Assembly: GCA_002798255.1 (NCBI GenBank)
Contig: NWQQ01000019.1
Coordinates: 62,001 to 126,000, forward strand
Origin: Lysobacteraceae bacterium NML95-0200
Lineage (GTDB): Bacteria; Pseudomonadota; Gammaproteobacteria; Xanthomonadales; Xanthomonadaceae
Reading direction: 5' to 3'
Length of the DNA stretch: 64,000 nt
The notes beneath the pieces were generated by a model, which ran no database searches, was not told the origin of the DNA, and worked only from the letters and a program-made list of their open reading frames with translations. Each line of letters opens with the position of its first letter. Position 1 is the stretch's first letter. Positions 1 through 10,125 of the stretch are shown here, one piece after another. The translations under genes and the position numbers were made by a program.

Positions 1-756
1 GCGTATGCCGCTGACCGCTTCGCGCATCTGGGTGAGTGCATCGCGGGCGATGGCGGCCACCTGCTGCATTTGCCCGGCGGCAGCCTGACTGTCCTTGTCA
101 GCCAGGCGTTGTGCCAGTTCAGCCTTCAAGACCACAGTGGACAGGGTTTGCCCGAGGCTGTCGTGCAGGTCGCGGCCAATGCGTTCGCGCTCGGCCATGC
201 TGGCCAGCCTGCGCACTTCATCCTGGGTCAGCTTCAGCGCCGCCTGCTCGCGCTGGCGCTGCTGCTCCAGATAGTTGAAGAAGAAAATCGTGATACTGAG
301 CAAGGCCACCGTGCCAATATGCAGTCCTGCCCATTGCAGCGGGTAATGGCGCCACACCCATGCGCCATAAATGAGCTGCATCAGCAAAAGCGCCGCCAAT
401 TTGCCGCGCAGGCCGCCATGCAGATAAATCAGCAATGCCCCGGCATAAATCACATAGGTATTGGCAAACGCATTGCAGGGCAGCAAGCCGATACCAAGGA
501 CAAAAACACCGGCCAGCGCCCAGGGCTGGTAACGCCTGTCTGCATGCAGCACACAAAAGTACAGCGGCAAAAACAGCGCGACTGAACATAAAGTCGCACC
601 CCAATGGAACGGCACCTGCCGCCAGTCATCGCTGACGCTCAACCAGCGCCCCAAAAGCGGTACAAACAGGAATGCCAGATAAGCCAGGCTCAGCAATGGC
701 TCCCAGCCATGCTGGGCGGTGTAGTTTTGCAAGCGGGTGGCGAGCGCGCGTTTCAT
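1..756 (-). CDS. Sensor histidine kinase, DesK/NarL type (3' part beyond left edge)
   Basis: An open frame of 252 codons runs from an ATG at 756 off the left edge, so the ATPase domain is not visible. Residues 20-161 contain about six hydrophobic segments, forming a membrane sensor without a sizeable external domain. A short linker leads to ERIGRDLHDSLGQTLS, the phosphoacceptor helix of HisKA_3 kinases, with His198 as the presumed phosphorylation site. The start lies 11 nt after the stop of the ABC permease, so the three genes probably form one operon. In such cassettes the kinase and a LuxR-type regulator usually control the adjacent exporter; the regulator would lie left of the window. The signal sensed cannot be read from the sequence. 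Confidence 0.85.
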   Translation of the reverse strand, partial: MKRALATRLQNYTAQHGWEPLLSLAYLAFLFVPLLGRWLSVSDDWRQVPFHWGATLCSVALFLPLYFCVLHADRRYQPWALAGVFVLGIGLLPCNAFANTYVIYAGALLIYLHGGLRGKLAALLLMQLIYGAWVWRHYPLQWAGLHIGTVALLSITIFFFNYLEQQRQREQAALKLTQDEVRRLASMAERERIGRDLHDSLGQTLSTVVLKAELAQRLADKDSQAAAGQMQQVAAIARDALTQMREAVSGIR

Positions 757-767
757 CACCGACAAGC

Positions 768-1532
768 CTAGCGCATATGCAAACGGCGGATGGCCGGTAG
801 CGCAAACAGCAGCGTGGTCAACAGCAATCCCCCCGCATGCAGCCAGACGGATTTTTCGCTGCCAAGATTCAGGGCCTCCAGCGCCAGTTGCGCCAGGTGA
901 TACAGCGGCCACAGTGGCGCGGCATCGGCCACCCAGGCAGGCAGCATCGACAACGGCATCCACAGGCCGGACAGGAAGGCCATCGGCAGGAACACCAGAT
1001 TGATAATCGCCACCGCGCCATTGGCGCCAGCCAGGCTGCCCAGAAACACGCCCAAGGCTGCAAATGGCAGGGCGCCCAGGGTATGCACTGCCAGCAGCCG
1101 CAGCGACTGCGCCAGCGTCAGCGTGGCCTGGGTAAACAGCAGTGTCAAAATCATCATCAGCAGACTGATGATGAGCGCAAACAGCATCGCCATCCCCAGT
1201 TTGGCAAGCAATACCGCCGACATCGGCATCGGCATCACCCGGCGCAGCCGCATCAGGCCGCTTTCGCGTTCGCTGGCAATGCCCAGCCCTACCCCGAACA
1301 GCGCCGCCATCGCCGAACCAAACACGCCGTAATTGGCCAGCATATAAGGGGCGGCGCTGGCGCTGCCCTTGCCCAGAATCACCGCGAACATCAGGAAAAA
1401 ACACAGCGGAAACAGCAGGGTCGGCAAGTAATAGGAGGGCGTGCGAAAGCTGCGCCGACACTCGTTGATGAATTCCAGCCAGTGGATACGCATCAGCGAT
1501 ACCGCGCCGGGTTTGTGTGTTGTGGCGTTCAT
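768..1532 (-). CDS. ABC-2 type transporter permease
   Basis: 254 aa with six hydrophobic segments in the usual ABC-2 membrane arrangement. A cytosolic N-terminus (residues 1-33) is followed by a first helix at about 34-55, and segments at roughly 75-85, 110-135, 145-165, 170-195 and 228-245. The motif ERESGLMRLRRVMPM between helices 2 and 3 is typical of the coupling region of ABC-2 permeases. Its ATG overlaps the stop of the upstream ATPase gene by 4 nt (ATGA), indicating translational coupling. It is probably an exporter of a drug, lipid or peptide; the substrate is not predictable. Confidence 0.88.
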   Translation of the reverse strand: MNATTHKPGAVSLMRIHWLEFINECRRSFRTPSYYLPTLLFPLCFFLMFAVILGKGSASAAPYMLANYGVFGSAMAALFGVGLGIASERESGLMRLRRVMPMPMSAVLLAKLGMAMLFALIISLLMMILTLLFTQATLTLAQSLRLLAVHTLGALPFAALGVFLGSLAGANGAVAIINLVFLPMAFLSGLWMPLSMLPAWVADAAPLWPLYHLAQLALEALNLGSEKSVWLHAGGLLLTTLLFALPAIRRLHMR

Positions 1533-2422
1533 TCCTGCGGCTCCTGAGTCAAAGCAAGAAAAGCATCGGACAGGCTTGGGCGGGTGACTTCCAGCGCCGC
1601 CAGCATGCTGTCGGCAGCCATTAGCTGCGGCAGCACTTTCAACGCATCAGCCGTGGTGATGAGTAGCTGCCCAGCCTCGTCACGGCGAGCATCCACCACC
1701 TCCGGCCAGGCTGTGACAGCGGCCATATCCAGACGGCTATGGCAGCGGATTTTCTGCAAGGCCACCTGGCGCCTGATTTCATCCACCGTGCCCTCGGCCA
1801 GCACCCGGCCAGCGTCAACCACCAGCACCCGGTCGGCCAGGGTTTCGGCCTCTTCCAGATAATGCGTGGTCAGCACGATGGCCGTACCGCGCTGGCGCAG
1901 CTCGCCGATGGCCGCCCATAAACGGCTGCGCGCATCAATATCCAGCCCCGTGGTTGGCTCATCCAGAAACAGCACTTCCGGCTCGCCGCACACTGCCAGG
2001 GCAAACTGCACCCGGCGCTGCTGGCCGCCGGAAAGCTGTTTGTAGCGGCGCGCTGCCAAGCCTTCCACCCCGGCCAGACGCATGCACGCATCCAGCGCCA
2101 TCGGCTGCGGATAACAGGCGCGGGCAACTTGCAATAATTCCTGCACGGTGGAGGCTTCCGGCAGACTGGCGCTTTGCAGCATCACGCCGATACGGCGGCG
2201 CTGCGCCATTGCACCGGGCGCCTTGCCAAACAACTGCACCACACCCGATTGCGCACGCTCAAGCCCCAGCCACAATGCAATCGCGGTGCTCTTGCCCGCG
2301 CCATTGCGCCCCAGCACCGCCAGCACTTCCCCTGCATGCAGGGCCATATCCAGCCCGTTCAAGGCGCGTACTGCGCCATAGTTTTTGTGCACATTTTCAA
2401 GCTGCGCCAAGACCTGAGCCAT
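1529..2422 (-). CDS. ABC transporter ATP-binding protein
   Basis: 297 aa. Walker A (GRNGAGKST, residues 38-46), signature LSGGQQRR, Walker B (VLFLDEPTTGLD) and the switch histidine in TTHYLEEAE are all intact, so it should be a working ATPase. The C-terminal 80 residues match the extension seen in multidrug and antibiotic ABC-2 exporters. An in-frame extension upstream to 2605 exists but has no family-like sequence. The ATG at 2422 puts MAQVLAQLENVHKNYG at the N-terminus, as expected. It is first in an operon with the permease and sensor kinase. Confidence 0.9.
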   Translation of the reverse strand: MAQVLAQLENVHKNYGAVRALNGLDMALHAGEVLAVLGRNGAGKSTAIALWLGLERAQSGVVQLFGKAPGAMAQRRRIGVMLQSASLPEASTVQELLQVARACYPQPMALDACMRLAGVEGLAARRYKQLSGGQQRRVQFALAVCGEPEVLFLDEPTTGLDIDARSRLWAAIGELRQRGTAIVLTTHYLEEAETLADRVLVVDAGRVLAEGTVDEIRRQVALQKIRCHSRLDMAAVTAWPEVVDARRDEAGQLLITTADALKVLPQLMAADSMLAALEVTRPSLSDAFLALTQEPQE

Positions 2423-2550
2423 CGCCCTGCCCCATTGCCAATGATGGCGACAGCTTGCCGGCATCAGCCCGAAAACAGCAGTGGCAAAGCACAGGCGTTG
2501 CGCATGACAAATGTCACCAGGAATTGAAGAGCCTCTGTCTCCCCAAAAGC

Positions 2551-2577
2551 AAAGCCCCGACACTGGGCCGGGGCTTT
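2551..2577. terminator. Bidirectional intrinsic terminator after rplQ
   Basis: A 9-bp stem AAAGCCCCG/CGGGGCTTT with a 9-nt loop lies 25 nt after the rplQ stop. On the minus strand it is followed by a T-rich stretch (GCTTTTGG), so it can end the long ribosomal protein operon before the ABC cassette. Confidence 0.75.
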
Positions 2578-2601
2578 GAATATCTGCTATCGAACTTGAT
2601 C

Positions 2602-2979
2602 TCACTCGGCGCTCGGTGCTCCCGGGCGATCAACCATTTCGATATAGGCCATCGGAGCGTTGTCGCCAGCGCGGAAGCCGCACTTGAGGATACGCAGGTA
2701 GCCACCCGGGCGGGCGGTGTAGCGCGGACCGACAACGGTAAACAGGGTGCCGACGGCTTCCTTGTCACGCAGGCGCGCAAAGGCCAGACGGCGGTTGGCC
2801 ACCGAATCGACCTTGGCGAGGGTAATCAGCGGTTCGACGACGCGGCGCAGCTCCTTGGCCTTGGGCAGGGTGGTCTTGATGATTTCGTGCTTGATCAGCG
2901 AGGCGGCCATGTTTTTGAACATCGCTTCGCGGTGAGCACTGGTACGGTTGAACTTGCGGCCAGCATTCTTGTGACGCAT
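2602..2979 (-). CDS. rplQ: 50S ribosomal protein L17
   Basis: 125 aa, full length. It begins [20 protein letters not shown], the family hallmark, and ends after the conserved [15 protein letters not shown] block. L17 binds domain III of 23S rRNA near the exit of the peptide tunnel. It is the last gene of the alpha operon (rpsM-rpsK-rpsD-rpoA-rplQ), 162 nt downstream of rpoA, a wider gap than elsewhere in the operon, and is followed by an intrinsic terminator. Confidence 0.98.
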   Translation of the reverse strand: MRHKNAGRKFNRTSAHREAMFKNMAASLIKHEIIKTTLPKAKELRRVVEPLITLAKVDSVANRRLAFARLRDKEAVGTLFTVVGPRYTARPGGYLRILKCGFRAGDNAPMAYIEMVDRPGAPSAE

Positions 2980-3141
2980 GAGTTTGTTCCTTGAATTAAA
3001 AGATTGAGGCGTTGAACTTCGCTGTCGTCATCCTGACGCTTTGATGGACTGCGGATGGTCCGGCGGCGCTTTCCATGAGCCGCAGTGGGCCGATAACCCG
3101 TTAAAACCTTGCCCGCCTGCGAACAGGCGGGCAGGGAAAAA

Positions 3142-4140
3142 TCAACCCAGCATACCGTGCTGGGCAGCACCGGCCGGCGGCCAGTTGTCCAGCTTCATGC
3201 CAAGCGAAAGACCACGCTGAGCCAAGACTTCCTTGATTTCGGTCAAGGACTTCTTGCCAAGGTTCGGGGTCTTGAGCAGCTCCACTTCGGTGCGCTGAAT
3301 CAGGTCACCGATGTAGTAGATGCTTTCGGCCTTCAGGCAGTTGGCCGAGCGCACCGTCAGCTCCAGGTCGTCAATCGGGCGCAGCAGTGCCGGATCAATG
3401 CCGGTACTGGCCTGTTTGGTAGCACCGCGCTCACGCTGGGTGAAGTCACCAAATACCGAAAGTTGGTCGGTCAGGATGTCAGCAGCAGTACGCACGGCTT
3501 CTTCTGCATCAATCGTGCCGTTGGTTTCGATATCCAGCACCAGCTTGTCGAGGTTGGTGCGCTGCTCGACACGGGCGGCTTCCACCGCATACGCCACGCG
3601 GCGCACCGGCGAGAAACTGGCATCCAGCACCAGGCGGCCAATCGCCCGGGTTTCTTCATCCGGACGACGACGGGTAGCAGCCGGCTGATAGCCGAAACCA
3701 CGCTCAACCTTGAGCTGCATGCTGATGGCAACGTCTTTGGTCAGATTGCAGATGACATGCTCGGGGTTCAGTACTTCCACATTGTGGTCGAGCTGGATGT
3801 CGGCAGCAGTCACCACGCCCGCACCGCTCTTGCTGAGGGTCAGGGTGGTGCTGTCGCCGCTTGCCATGCGAATGGCGACATCCTTGAGATTCAAAAGGAC
3901 TTCAAGCACGTCCTCCTGAAGACCCTCGATGGTGCTGTATTCGTGCAGCACGCCGTCAATCGAAACCTCGGTGATTGCACAGCCGGGAATCGAGGACAGC
4001 AGCACACGACGCAGTGCATTGCCGAGGGTGTGGCCGTATCCGCGCTCCAACGGTTCGATAACGACCTTGGCACGATTGCCGGTGGTACGTTCGATTTGGG
4101 GCGCGCGCGGACGCAGCACTTGGTGGGCAGTAGCCGTCAT
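3142..4140 (-). CDS. rpoA: DNA-directed RNA polymerase subunit alpha
   Basis: 332 aa. The N-terminal assembly domain (about residues 1-235) contains [18 protein letters not shown] and the dimerisation helices. A linker leads to the C-terminal domain (about 250-320) with the helix-hairpin-helix [21 protein letters not shown], which contacts UP elements and activators. An ATG 9 nt further upstream exists, but the ATG at 4140 follows an AGGAGATG Shine-Dalgarno at good spacing and gives [12 protein letters not shown], matching xanthomonad RpoA. It lies between rpsD and rplQ in the alpha operon. Confidence 0.98.
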   Translation of the reverse strand: MTATAHQVLRPRAPQIERTTGNRAKVVIEPLERGYGHTLGNALRRVLLSSIPGCAITEVSIDGVLHEYSTIEGLQEDVLEVLLNLKDVAIRMASGDSTTLTLSKSGAGVVTAADIQLDHNVEVLNPEHVICNLTKDVAISMQLKVERGFGYQPAATRRRPDEETRAIGRLVLDASFSPVRRVAYAVEAARVEQRTNLDKLVLDIETNGTIDAEEAVRTAADILTDQLSVFGDFTQRERGATKQASTGIDPALLRPIDDLELTVRSANCLKAESIYYIGDLIQRTEVELLKTPNLGKKSLTEIKEVLAQRGLSLGMKLDNWPPAGAAQHGMLG

Positions 4141-4194
4141 GTAGGGCATCTCCTGACGAACCCCCGAGCGGTCGGGGATTCGTGGTTGAGGGGA

Positions 4195-4824
4195 TTACTT
4201 CGAGTACAGTTCGATAATCAGCGCTTCGTTGATGTCCGCAGGCAGATCAGCACGATCCGGCACGGCCTTGAACACGCCAGCGAACTTCTTGGCGTCCACT
4301 TCCACCCAGGAAGGCGAAAGATCCATCTGCTGGGCAACCGTCAGCGCCTCCTGCACGCGCAGTTGCTTCTGGGCACGTTCAGAAAGGCTGATTTCGTCAC
4401 CGGCCTTGACCGCATAGGACGGCAGGTTGACGAACTTGCCGTTCACCAGCACGCCGCGGTGCGACACCAGCTGGCGAGCCGAAGCGCGGGTCACGGCAAA
4501 GCCCATGCGGTAAACGACATTGTCCAGACGGGTTTCCAGAAGCTGCAACAGGTTTTCGCCGGTGTTGCCCTTCTTGTTGGAAGCCTTCTTGTAGTAGTTG
4601 CGGAACTGACGCTCCAAGAGGCCGTAAATACGCTTGACCTTCTGCTTTTCACGCAGCTGGGTGGCGTAGTCGGACATCTTGCCCTTGCGGGCGTTCGGGC
4701 CATGTTGACCGGGCTTTTGTTCCAGTTTGCACTTGGAATCCAGCGCACGCGCCGGCGATTTCAGCGACAAGTCGGCGCCTTCGCGGCGGGCGAGCTTGCA
4801 GGTAGGACCAATATAACGAGCCAT
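4195..4824 (-). CDS. rpsD: 30S ribosomal protein S4
   Basis: 209 aa, the usual gammaproteobacterial length. It starts [19 protein letters not shown] and contains an S4 RNA-binding domain (about residues 97-160, [20 protein letters not shown]). S4 is a primary 16S rRNA binder that nucleates 30S assembly, and in enterobacteria it represses the alpha operon by binding the rpsM leader. The long leader upstream of rpsM here is compatible with that, but the enterobacterial pseudoknot was not demonstrated. Confidence 0.98.
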   Translation of the reverse strand: MARYIGPTCKLARREGADLSLKSPARALDSKCKLEQKPGQHGPNARKGKMSDYATQLREKQKVKRIYGLLERQFRNYYKKASNKKGNTGENLLQLLETRLDNVVYRMGFAVTRASARQLVSHRGVLVNGKFVNLPSYAVKAGDEISLSERAQKQLRVQEALTVAQQMDLSPSWVEVDAKKFAGVFKAVPDRADLPADINEALIIELYSK

Positions 4825-4840
4825 TGTCTTTCAGCTCCTT

Positions 4841-5233
4841 TTAGACGCGACGCTTCTTCGGCGGACGGCACCCGTTGTGCGGGATCGGCGTCACGTCGAT
4901 GATGTTGAGGATTTTGTAGCCGACGTTGTTCAAGGAACGCACGGCCGACTCACGACCCGGACCCGGGCCTTTGATGCGCACTTCCAGCGACTTCACGCCG
5001 TAGTCCAGTGCCGCCTTGCCGGCCTTTTCAGCGGCAACCTGGGCGGCGAACGGGGTGGACTTGCGCGAGCCACGGAAACCGGAGCCACCGGAGGTAGCCC
5101 AGGACAGGGCATTACCCTGGCGATCGGTGATGGTCACAATGGTGTTGTTGAACGAAGCATGGACATGCGCAATGCCGTCGGTGACGACGCGCTTGACCTT
5201 CTTCTTGGTCTTGGTAGCAGAGGGCTTTGCCAT
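4841..5233 (-). CDS. rpsK: 30S ribosomal protein S11
   Basis: 130 aa. The conserved core [22 protein letters not shown] and the C-terminal block [18 protein letters not shown] are intact. S11 sits on the 30S platform and shapes the Shine-Dalgarno binding region. It lies between rpsM (9 nt gap) and rpsD (16 nt gap) in the alpha operon, with a normal start and length. Confidence 0.98.
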   Translation of the reverse strand: MAKPSATKTKKKVKRVVTDGIAHVHASFNNTIVTITDRQGNALSWATSGGSGFRGSRKSTPFAAQVAAEKAGKAALDYGVKSLEVRIKGPGPGRESAVRSLNNVGYKILNIIDVTPIPHNGCRPPKKRRV

Positions 5234-5242
5234 GTCGATTCC

Positions 5243-5599
5243 TTACTTCTTGATAGCCTTGCGCGGCCCCTTGCGGGTACGGGCATTGGTCTTGGTACGC
5301 TGGCCGCGCAGCGGCAGGCCGCGGCGGTGACGCAGGCCGCGATAGCAGCCCAAGTCCATCAGACGCTTGATGGACATGCCGACTTCACGACGCAAATCGC
5401 CTTCGACAATGTACTTACCGACTTCAGCGCGCAGGCGCTCGACTTCGGACTCGGACAGGTCACGGACTTTGGTGCTTGCCGACACACCAGCGTCTTCACA
5501 GACCTTTTTGGAACGGGTACGGCCAATGCCGTAGATACTTTGCAGCCCCACCCAGATATGCTTCTGGGCAGGCAGGTTGACACCTGCAATTCGCGCCAT
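5243..5599 (-). CDS. rpsM: 30S ribosomal protein S13
   Basis: 118 aa starting [20 protein letters not shown] and ending in the basic tail [18 protein letters not shown] that contacts tRNA in the P site. An in-frame extension to 5803 has no family similarity and was not used. S13 forms inter-subunit bridges with 23S rRNA and L5. It is the first gene of the alpha operon; a 350-bp leader separates it from secY. Confidence 0.97.
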   Translation of the reverse strand: MARIAGVNLPAQKHIWVGLQSIYGIGRTRSKKVCEDAGVSASTKVRDLSESEVERLRAEVGKYIVEGDLRREVGMSIKRLMDLGCYRGLRHRRGLPLRGQRTKTNARTRKGPRKAIKK

Positions 5600-5949
5600 A
5601 ACGCGGTCTCCAATCGGTTGATTTTGGCCAGATGCAGAGCAAATGGCCGGGGAAACGGAAAATGATAACAAATATCCCGGCTTCAAGGAAAGCTGCAAGC
5701 CACACAGCTCCGGCATGGGGAGTGTGCCCATGCTCCGGCGAACGAATCTCTGCGAGGCGCGAGCCACACCCGCTACTCTTGCAGGTGCATGACAGAAATC
5801 CACCCGTGCGCGGGATGCCGCCCGGGTCGCCCATCAAACCGATGCGTGAGAGGCATCGGCGCGAATAAGATGCCGAAGGATAACAGACTTCGGCGTTTGT
5901 GTGCGGCTGCCGGAAAATCCGGCAGCCTGTGATTGCTTTTGCTGGCGAA
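5600..5949 (-). other. secY-rpsM intergenic region, no gene; alpha-operon leader
   Basis: 350 bases without a convincing ORF. In many bacteria rpmJ (L36, about 38 aa with a CxxC zinc motif) sits here; none is visible in any frame. The stretch has several perfect inverted repeats: GGCTGCCGGA/TCCGGCAGCC (5905-5927), a GATGC/GCATC pair near 5840-5857, and GCCGAAG/CTTCGGC near 5872-5895. It is therefore probably a structured leader carrying the alpha-operon promoter and any S4-type translational control. No promoter boxes stood out. Confidence 0.6.
5905..5927. terminator. Hairpin just after secY
   Basis: A 10-bp perfect stem with a 3-nt loop starts 23 nt after the secY stop. It lacks a T tract on the minus strand, so it may be a 3'-end stabiliser or partial attenuator between the spc and alpha operons rather than a strong terminator. 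Confidence 0.45.
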
Positions 5950-7293
5950 TCAACGCCCGCGTGTCCCGCCCCTGAGGTTGGCTTTCTTCAGCAGGCTTTC
6001 GTACTGGTGCGACATCAGATGCGCCTGCAACTGGGCGATGAAATCCATCACCACCACCACCACAATCAGCAGCGAAGTGCCACCAAAGTAGAACTGGGTG
6101 GACAGCTCGGTACGCATGAACTCCGGCAGCAAGCAGACGATGACCAGGTAAATCGAGCCTGCCAGTGTCAAGCGTGTCAGCACGCCGTCGATATAGTCAC
6201 CGGTCGCTTTGCCTGGACGAATACCCGGAATCAATGCCCCCGACTTCTTGAGGTTGTCGGCGGTTTCCTGCGAGTTGAACACCAGTGCAGTGTAGAAGAA
6301 TGCAAACCCCATAATCAGGGTCGCCAGCAGAATCAGGTACAGCGGCTGCCCCGGCGTCAATGCCGCAGCAATGCGCTGCATGATGCCTGCACCGCCATCA
6401 TTGCCAAACCACTGCGCCGCAGTCGCCGGGAACATGATGATGGAGCTGGCAAAAATTGGCGGAATCACCCCGGCCATATTGAGCTTGAGCGGCAGGAATG
6501 AGGATTGGTTCTGATAACCACCGCGACCGCCCTGACGGCGTGCATAGTTAACCGTGATGCGGCGCTGACCACGTTCGACAAACACCACAAACCAGGTAAA
6601 GCCGAGCACCAGTGCGGCAACCAGTATGGCCGTTGGCACGCCCATATCGCCGTTCTTGATTTGCTCGAAGGTTTGCACTACTGCGCCAGGCAAGCCCGCC
6701 ACAATACCGGCAAAGATAATCAGCGACACGCCATTGCCGATGCCGCGCTCGGTGATTTGCTCGCCCAGCCACATCAGGAACATGCTGCCTGCGGTCAGTG
6801 CCACCACCGCAGTGAACACAAAACCCATGCCCGGGTTGGTCACCACCGGCGTACCATCCGGTGCAACCTGCCCCTGCAAGGCAGTGGCAATACCGATGGC
6901 CTGGAAAACCGCCAATGGAATCGCCCCTGTGCGCGACCACTGGGTAATCTTGCGGCGACCGGATTCACCTTCCTTCTGGATGGCTTTCAGGCTGGGGAAG
7001 ATCTGCACGCAAAGCTGCATGATGATGGAGGCCGTGATGTAGGGCATCACGTTCAACGCCAGCAGCGACAGACGCTCCAGAGCCCCGCCCGAGAACATGT
7101 TCATCATGTTCACAATGCCCTGCTGCTGCGACATAAAGGCAGTCATCGCCTCGGGATTCACCCCCGGAACCGGGATATGGCAGCCGATGCGGTAGATAAT
7201 CAGGGCACCCAGCACAAACAGCAAACGCTGGCGAAGTTCAGTGAACTTGCCAGCGCCTGCCATGCCGGCCAACGCACTTGCGCTGCGCGACAT
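5950..7293 (-). CDS. secY: Protein translocase subunit SecY
   Basis: 447 aa with ten hydrophobic segments, the core of the SecYEG channel in the inner membrane. The first helix is [21 protein letters not shown]. The plug/TM2 region [11 protein letters not shown] and the cytoplasmic loop [20 protein letters not shown], which contacts SecA and the ribosome, are present. The ATG at 7293 follows GGAGTAATC and gives [20 protein letters not shown]; the in-frame extension upstream overlaps rplO and is not used. It closes the spc operon, 7 nt after rplO. SecE is encoded at 43523. Confidence 0.98.
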   Translation of the reverse strand: MSRSASALAGMAGAGKFTELRQRLLFVLGALIIYRIGCHIPVPGVNPEAMTAFMSQQQGIVNMMNMFSGGALERLSLLALNVMPYITASIIMQLCVQIFPSLKAIQKEGESGRRKITQWSRTGAIPLAVFQAIGIATALQGQVAPDGTPVVTNPGMGFVFTAVVALTAGSMFLMWLGEQITERGIGNGVSLIIFAGIVAGLPGAVVQTFEQIKNGDMGVPTAILVAALVLGFTWFVVFVERGQRRITVNYARRQGGRGGYQNQSSFLPLKLNMAGVIPPIFASSIIMFPATAAQWFGNDGGAGIMQRIAAALTPGQPLYLILLATLIMGFAFFYTALVFNSQETADNLKKSGALIPGIRPGKATGDYIDGVLTRLTLAGSIYLVIVCLLPEFMRTELSTQFYFGGTSLLIVVVVVMDFIAQLQAHLMSHQYESLLKKANLRGGTRGR

Positions 7294-7300
7294 CGCGGGA

Positions 7301-7738
7301 TTACTCCTCGACCTTGCCGCCAGCGGCTTCAATCGCCGCCTTGGCACCGGCCGTTGCCACCAGACCCTTCAGCACAAAAGCCTTGGTGACTTCACCCTTC
7401 TTGACCACTTTGACTTTCTTGACGCCAGCCGGAATCAGCTTGGCGGCACGCAGCGCAGCGAAATCGACTTCACCGGCTTCGAGCTTGTCCAGCTGGTACA
7501 ACAGCACTTCGGCAGTGTCCTTGGCCATGCGCGAACGGAAGCCGATCTTCGGCAGGCGCATGTACATCGGCATCTGGCCGCCTTCAAAGCCGGCCTTGAT
7601 TTTGCCCTTGCCGGAGCGGGCGAACGAACCCTTGTGGCCGCGACCGGCAGTCTTGCCAAGACCGGAGCCAATGCCGCGACCGACGCGCACGCGCTCGGTG
7701 CGGGCGCCCGGTGCGGGCTTCAACGTATTGAGTTTCAT
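7301..7738 (-). CDS. rplO: 50S ribosomal protein L15
   Basis: 145 aa. The glycine-rich N-terminus ([17 protein letters not shown]) reaches into the 50S core, and the C-terminal globular domain includes [20 protein letters not shown]. Length and composition are typical. It lies between rpmD (3 nt gap) and secY in the spc operon, the usual arrangement. Confidence 0.98.
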   Translation of the reverse strand: MKLNTLKPAPGARTERVRVGRGIGSGLGKTAGRGHKGSFARSGKGKIKAGFEGGQMPMYMRLPKIGFRSRMAKDTAEVLLYQLDKLEAGEVDFAALRAAKLIPAGVKKVKVVKKGEVTKAFVLKGLVATAGAKAAIEAAGGKVEE

Positions 7739-7741
7739 GAA

Positions 7742-7936
7742 TTATTCCTCCACGCGCACCAGGTAGTGAACCTTGTTGATCAGGCCACGAACCTGCGGGC
7801 TGTCTTTGAGTTCGCGCACGTCATTGAGCTTGTTCAAACCCAGCGCACGCACCGACAGGCGATGCTTGGCCTGCGAGCCGCGCAGACCCTTGACCAGACG
7901 CACCTTCACGGTGCCCGTATTGTTGTTATTGGACAT
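7742..7936 (-). CDS. rpmD: 50S ribosomal protein L30
   Basis: 64 aa with the single L30 ferredoxin-like domain ([20 protein letters not shown], then a C-terminal [16 protein letters not shown]). Its start overlaps the end of rpsE by 11 nt, implying translational coupling. It has a normal bacterial short-form length. Confidence 0.97.
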   Translation of the reverse strand: MSNNNNTGTVKVRLVKGLRGSQAKHRLSVRALGLNKLNDVRELKDSPQVRGLINKVHYLVRVEE

Positions 7937-8471
7937 GGAGAATCTCCTCGACCTTCTTGCCGCGCTTGGCAGCGATATTGGCAGGCGAGTGCATCGCGGT
8001 CAGCCCCTTCAGGGTGGCGCGCACCAGATTGATCGGGTTGCGCGAGCCGGTAGCCTTGGCCAGCACGTTCTTGACACCGACCGCTTCCAGCACGGCGCGC
8101 ATCGCACCACCGGCAATCACGCCGGTACCTTCGGAAGCGGGCTGCATGTAAACGCGCGCCGCACCGTGGCCGGATTTCACCGAGTGCCACAGGGTGCCAT
8201 TGTTGAGGTCAACCGTCTTCAGGCTCTTGCGTGCCTGTTCCATCGACTTCTGGATGGCCACCGGCACTTCGCGCGCCTTGCCATAGCCGAAGCCGACTTT
8301 GCCATTGCCATCACCGACCACGGTCAGTGCGGTAAAGGTGAACTGACGACCGCCCTTGACGGTCTTGCTGACGCGGTTGACCGCCACCAGCTTTTCAATC
8401 ATGCCGTCATCGATTTCTTCACGCGGAGCGCGATCACGATCACGGCCACGCGATTGACGTTCTTCTGCCAT
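7926..8471 (-). CDS. rpsE: 30S ribosomal protein S5
   Basis: 181 aa. A basic N-terminal tail ([19 protein letters not shown]) is followed by the S5 double-stranded RNA-binding domain ([19 protein letters not shown]) and a C-terminal domain ([20 protein letters not shown]). The start at 8471 gives the usual N-terminus; ten extra in-frame codons upstream are not conserved. S5 contributes to translational fidelity and the mRNA entry helicase. Spc operon. Confidence 0.97.
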   Translation of the reverse strand: MAEERQSRGRDRDRAPREEIDDGMIEKLVAVNRVSKTVKGGRQFTFTALTVVGDGNGKVGFGYGKAREVPVAIQKSMEQARKSLKTVDLNNGTLWHSVKSGHGAARVYMQPASEGTGVIAGGAMRAVLEAVGVKNVLAKATGSRNPINLVRATLKGLTAMHSPANIAAKRGKKVEEILHVQ

Positions 8472-8574
8472 TGTGAATTCCTTATGGGTTACTTGCGGCA
8501 TTGCCGCTTATCGTTGTTGGGTGACACATAACCATCGCGGGCGGCCGCGCAAGGCAGCCACCCGAATGGGAATC

Positions 8575-8928
8575 TTAGAACTGCAGGCCGGCTTCACGCG
8601 CCGCATCGGCCAGCGCCTTGATGCGACCGTGGTAGCGGTAACCGGAGCGGTCAAAGGCACAGGACTCGATGCCGGCAGCCTTGGCACGCTCACCAATGAG
8701 GCGACCGACCTTGGCAGCAGCTTCGATGTTCTTGCCGTTCTTCAGGCCATCCATCACATCGGACTGGGTGGTGGAAGCCGAAGCCAGCACCTTGGAGCCA
8801 TCAGCAGTAAACAGCTGGGCATACAGATGCTGACCGGTACGCAGCACCGACAGGCGCGGCACGCCGAGCTTGCGGATATGGGCGCGGGTGCTCTTGGCAC
8901 GACGCAGACGGGCGGATTTCTTGTCCAT
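8575..8928 (-). CDS. rplR: 50S ribosomal protein L18
   Basis: 117 aa, beginning [20 protein letters not shown] with the conserved 5S rRNA-binding core ([15 protein letters not shown] and [20 protein letters not shown]). L18 with L5 anchors 5S rRNA in the central protuberance. A 103-nt spacer to rpsE is somewhat longer than its neighbours but carries nothing recognisable. Confidence 0.98.
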   Translation of the reverse strand: MDKKSARLRRAKSTRAHIRKLGVPRLSVLRTGQHLYAQLFTADGSKVLASASTTQSDVMDGLKNGKNIEAAAKVGRLIGERAKAAGIESCAFDRSGYRYHGRIKALADAAREAGLQF

Positions 8929-8999
8929 TTCTATACTCTCTTGGAAGCTGAAAACATGGGATGCCAGGGTGAAGTTTCAACACTTCACCCGCGAGCGCC

Positions 9000-9527
9000 T
9001 TAGGCTTTCTTGGCTTCCTTGCGGATGATGACTTCGTCGGAATATTTCACACCCTTACCCTTGTAAGGCTCCGGCGGACGATAGGCACGAATCTTGGCGG
9101 CGACCTGACCCACCAGTTGCTTGTCAGCACCGGCCACGACGATTTCCGTCTGGGTCGGGGTGGTGATGGTGATGCCTTCGGGGGTGTTGAACACGACCGG
9201 GTGCGAGAAACCCAGCGCCAGGTTCAGATCCTTGCCCTGCATCGAGGCACGATAACCCACGCCGACCAGCTCCAGCTTGCGCTCGAAACCTTCGGAGACG
9301 CCCTTGACCATATTGGCCAGGATGGCACGCAGCGTGCCGGTCATGGCAACGCGCTCGGGGCTGGCTGCATTCAGCAGGATTTCGTTGTTTTCAACCTTCA
9401 GGTCAATCCCTTCGGGATGGGCGATGGACAGGTTGCCCTTGCCACCCTTGACATTGATCTGACCGTTTTCGTTCTTGATTTCCACGCCCTTGGGCAGAGC
9501 GATCGGCTTCTTGGCTACGCGAGACAT
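9000..9527 (-). CDS. rplF: 50S ribosomal protein L6
   Basis: 175 aa, two tandem L6 domains ending in the family signature [16 protein letters not shown]. The ATG at 9527 gives [17 protein letters not shown]; the preceding in-frame [10 protein letters not shown] overlaps rpsH and is not conserved. L6 lies near the sarcin-ricin loop and the factor-binding site. Spc operon. Confidence 0.98.
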   Translation of the reverse strand: MSRVAKKPIALPKGVEIKNENGQINVKGGKGNLSIAHPEGIDLKVENNEILLNAASPERVAMTGTLRAILANMVKGVSEGFERKLELVGVGYRASMQGKDLNLALGFSHPVVFNTPEGITITTPTQTEIVVAGADKQLVGQVAAKIRAYRPPEPYKGKGVKYSDEVIIRKEAKKA

Positions 9528-9541
9528 GGGATTCCCTCCTG

Positions 9542-9940
9542 TTAGGCCACGAAGCACAGGACTTCACCGCCGACGCCAGCCTGGCGTGCAGCAGCATCGG
9601 TCATGATGCCCTTGGAGGTGGAAACGATGGCAATACCGAGGCCGCCGAGCACTTTCGGCAAATCATTCTTGCCGCGATACTGGCGCAAACCCGAGCGCGA
9701 AACGCGCTTCAGGGTTTCAATGGCAGGCTTGCCCTGGAAATACTTGAGTTCGACCTCGAGCTCGGCCTTGCCGCCGCCCAGGTCTTCAACGCGCAGGTCG
9801 GCGATATAGCCTTCGGCCTTGAGGACGTTGGCGATGGCGACCTTGGTCTTGGAGGACGGCATTTTCACCGTCGGCTTGCCAACTGCAGCGGCATTCTTGA
9901 TGCGCACCAGCATGTCGGCGATGGGATCAGTCATGCTCAT
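9542..9940 (-). CDS. rpsH: 30S ribosomal protein S8
   Basis: 132 aa beginning [20 protein letters not shown] and ending with the C-terminal signature [21 protein letters not shown]8 binds the central domain of 16S rRNA and in E. coli represses the spc operon at the rplE leader. It is separated from rpsN by a 185-bp spacer, unusually long for this operon, with no additional gene seen. Confidence 0.98.
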   Translation of the reverse strand: MSMTDPIADMLVRIKNAAAVGKPTVKMPSSKTKVAIANVLKAEGYIADLRVEDLGGGKAELEVELKYFQGKPAIETLKRVSRSGLRQYRGKNDLPKVLGGLGIAIVSTSKGIMTDAAARQAGVGGEVLCFVA

Positions 9941-10125
9941 GAATTATTCCTTGAGTCAGCACCGATATCCGCTTTCGCAGAAATCTTGTGGATGGATAAA
10001 CCCGGCAGGCACAAGGCCAACCGGAGCTTGAAGCTTGGAAAGCTGCTTATTGTGCCGCAGATTGCTCCACGGCGCAAGTTTACATGCCAACGGGCAGGCA
10101 TTGCGCCTGCCCGTTGCCGATGCAG

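Noticed and set aside
3109-4902. A 597-codon plus-strand frame opposite rpoA and rpsD
   Set aside because: Antisense of conserved essential genes; nothing in it resembles a protein family.
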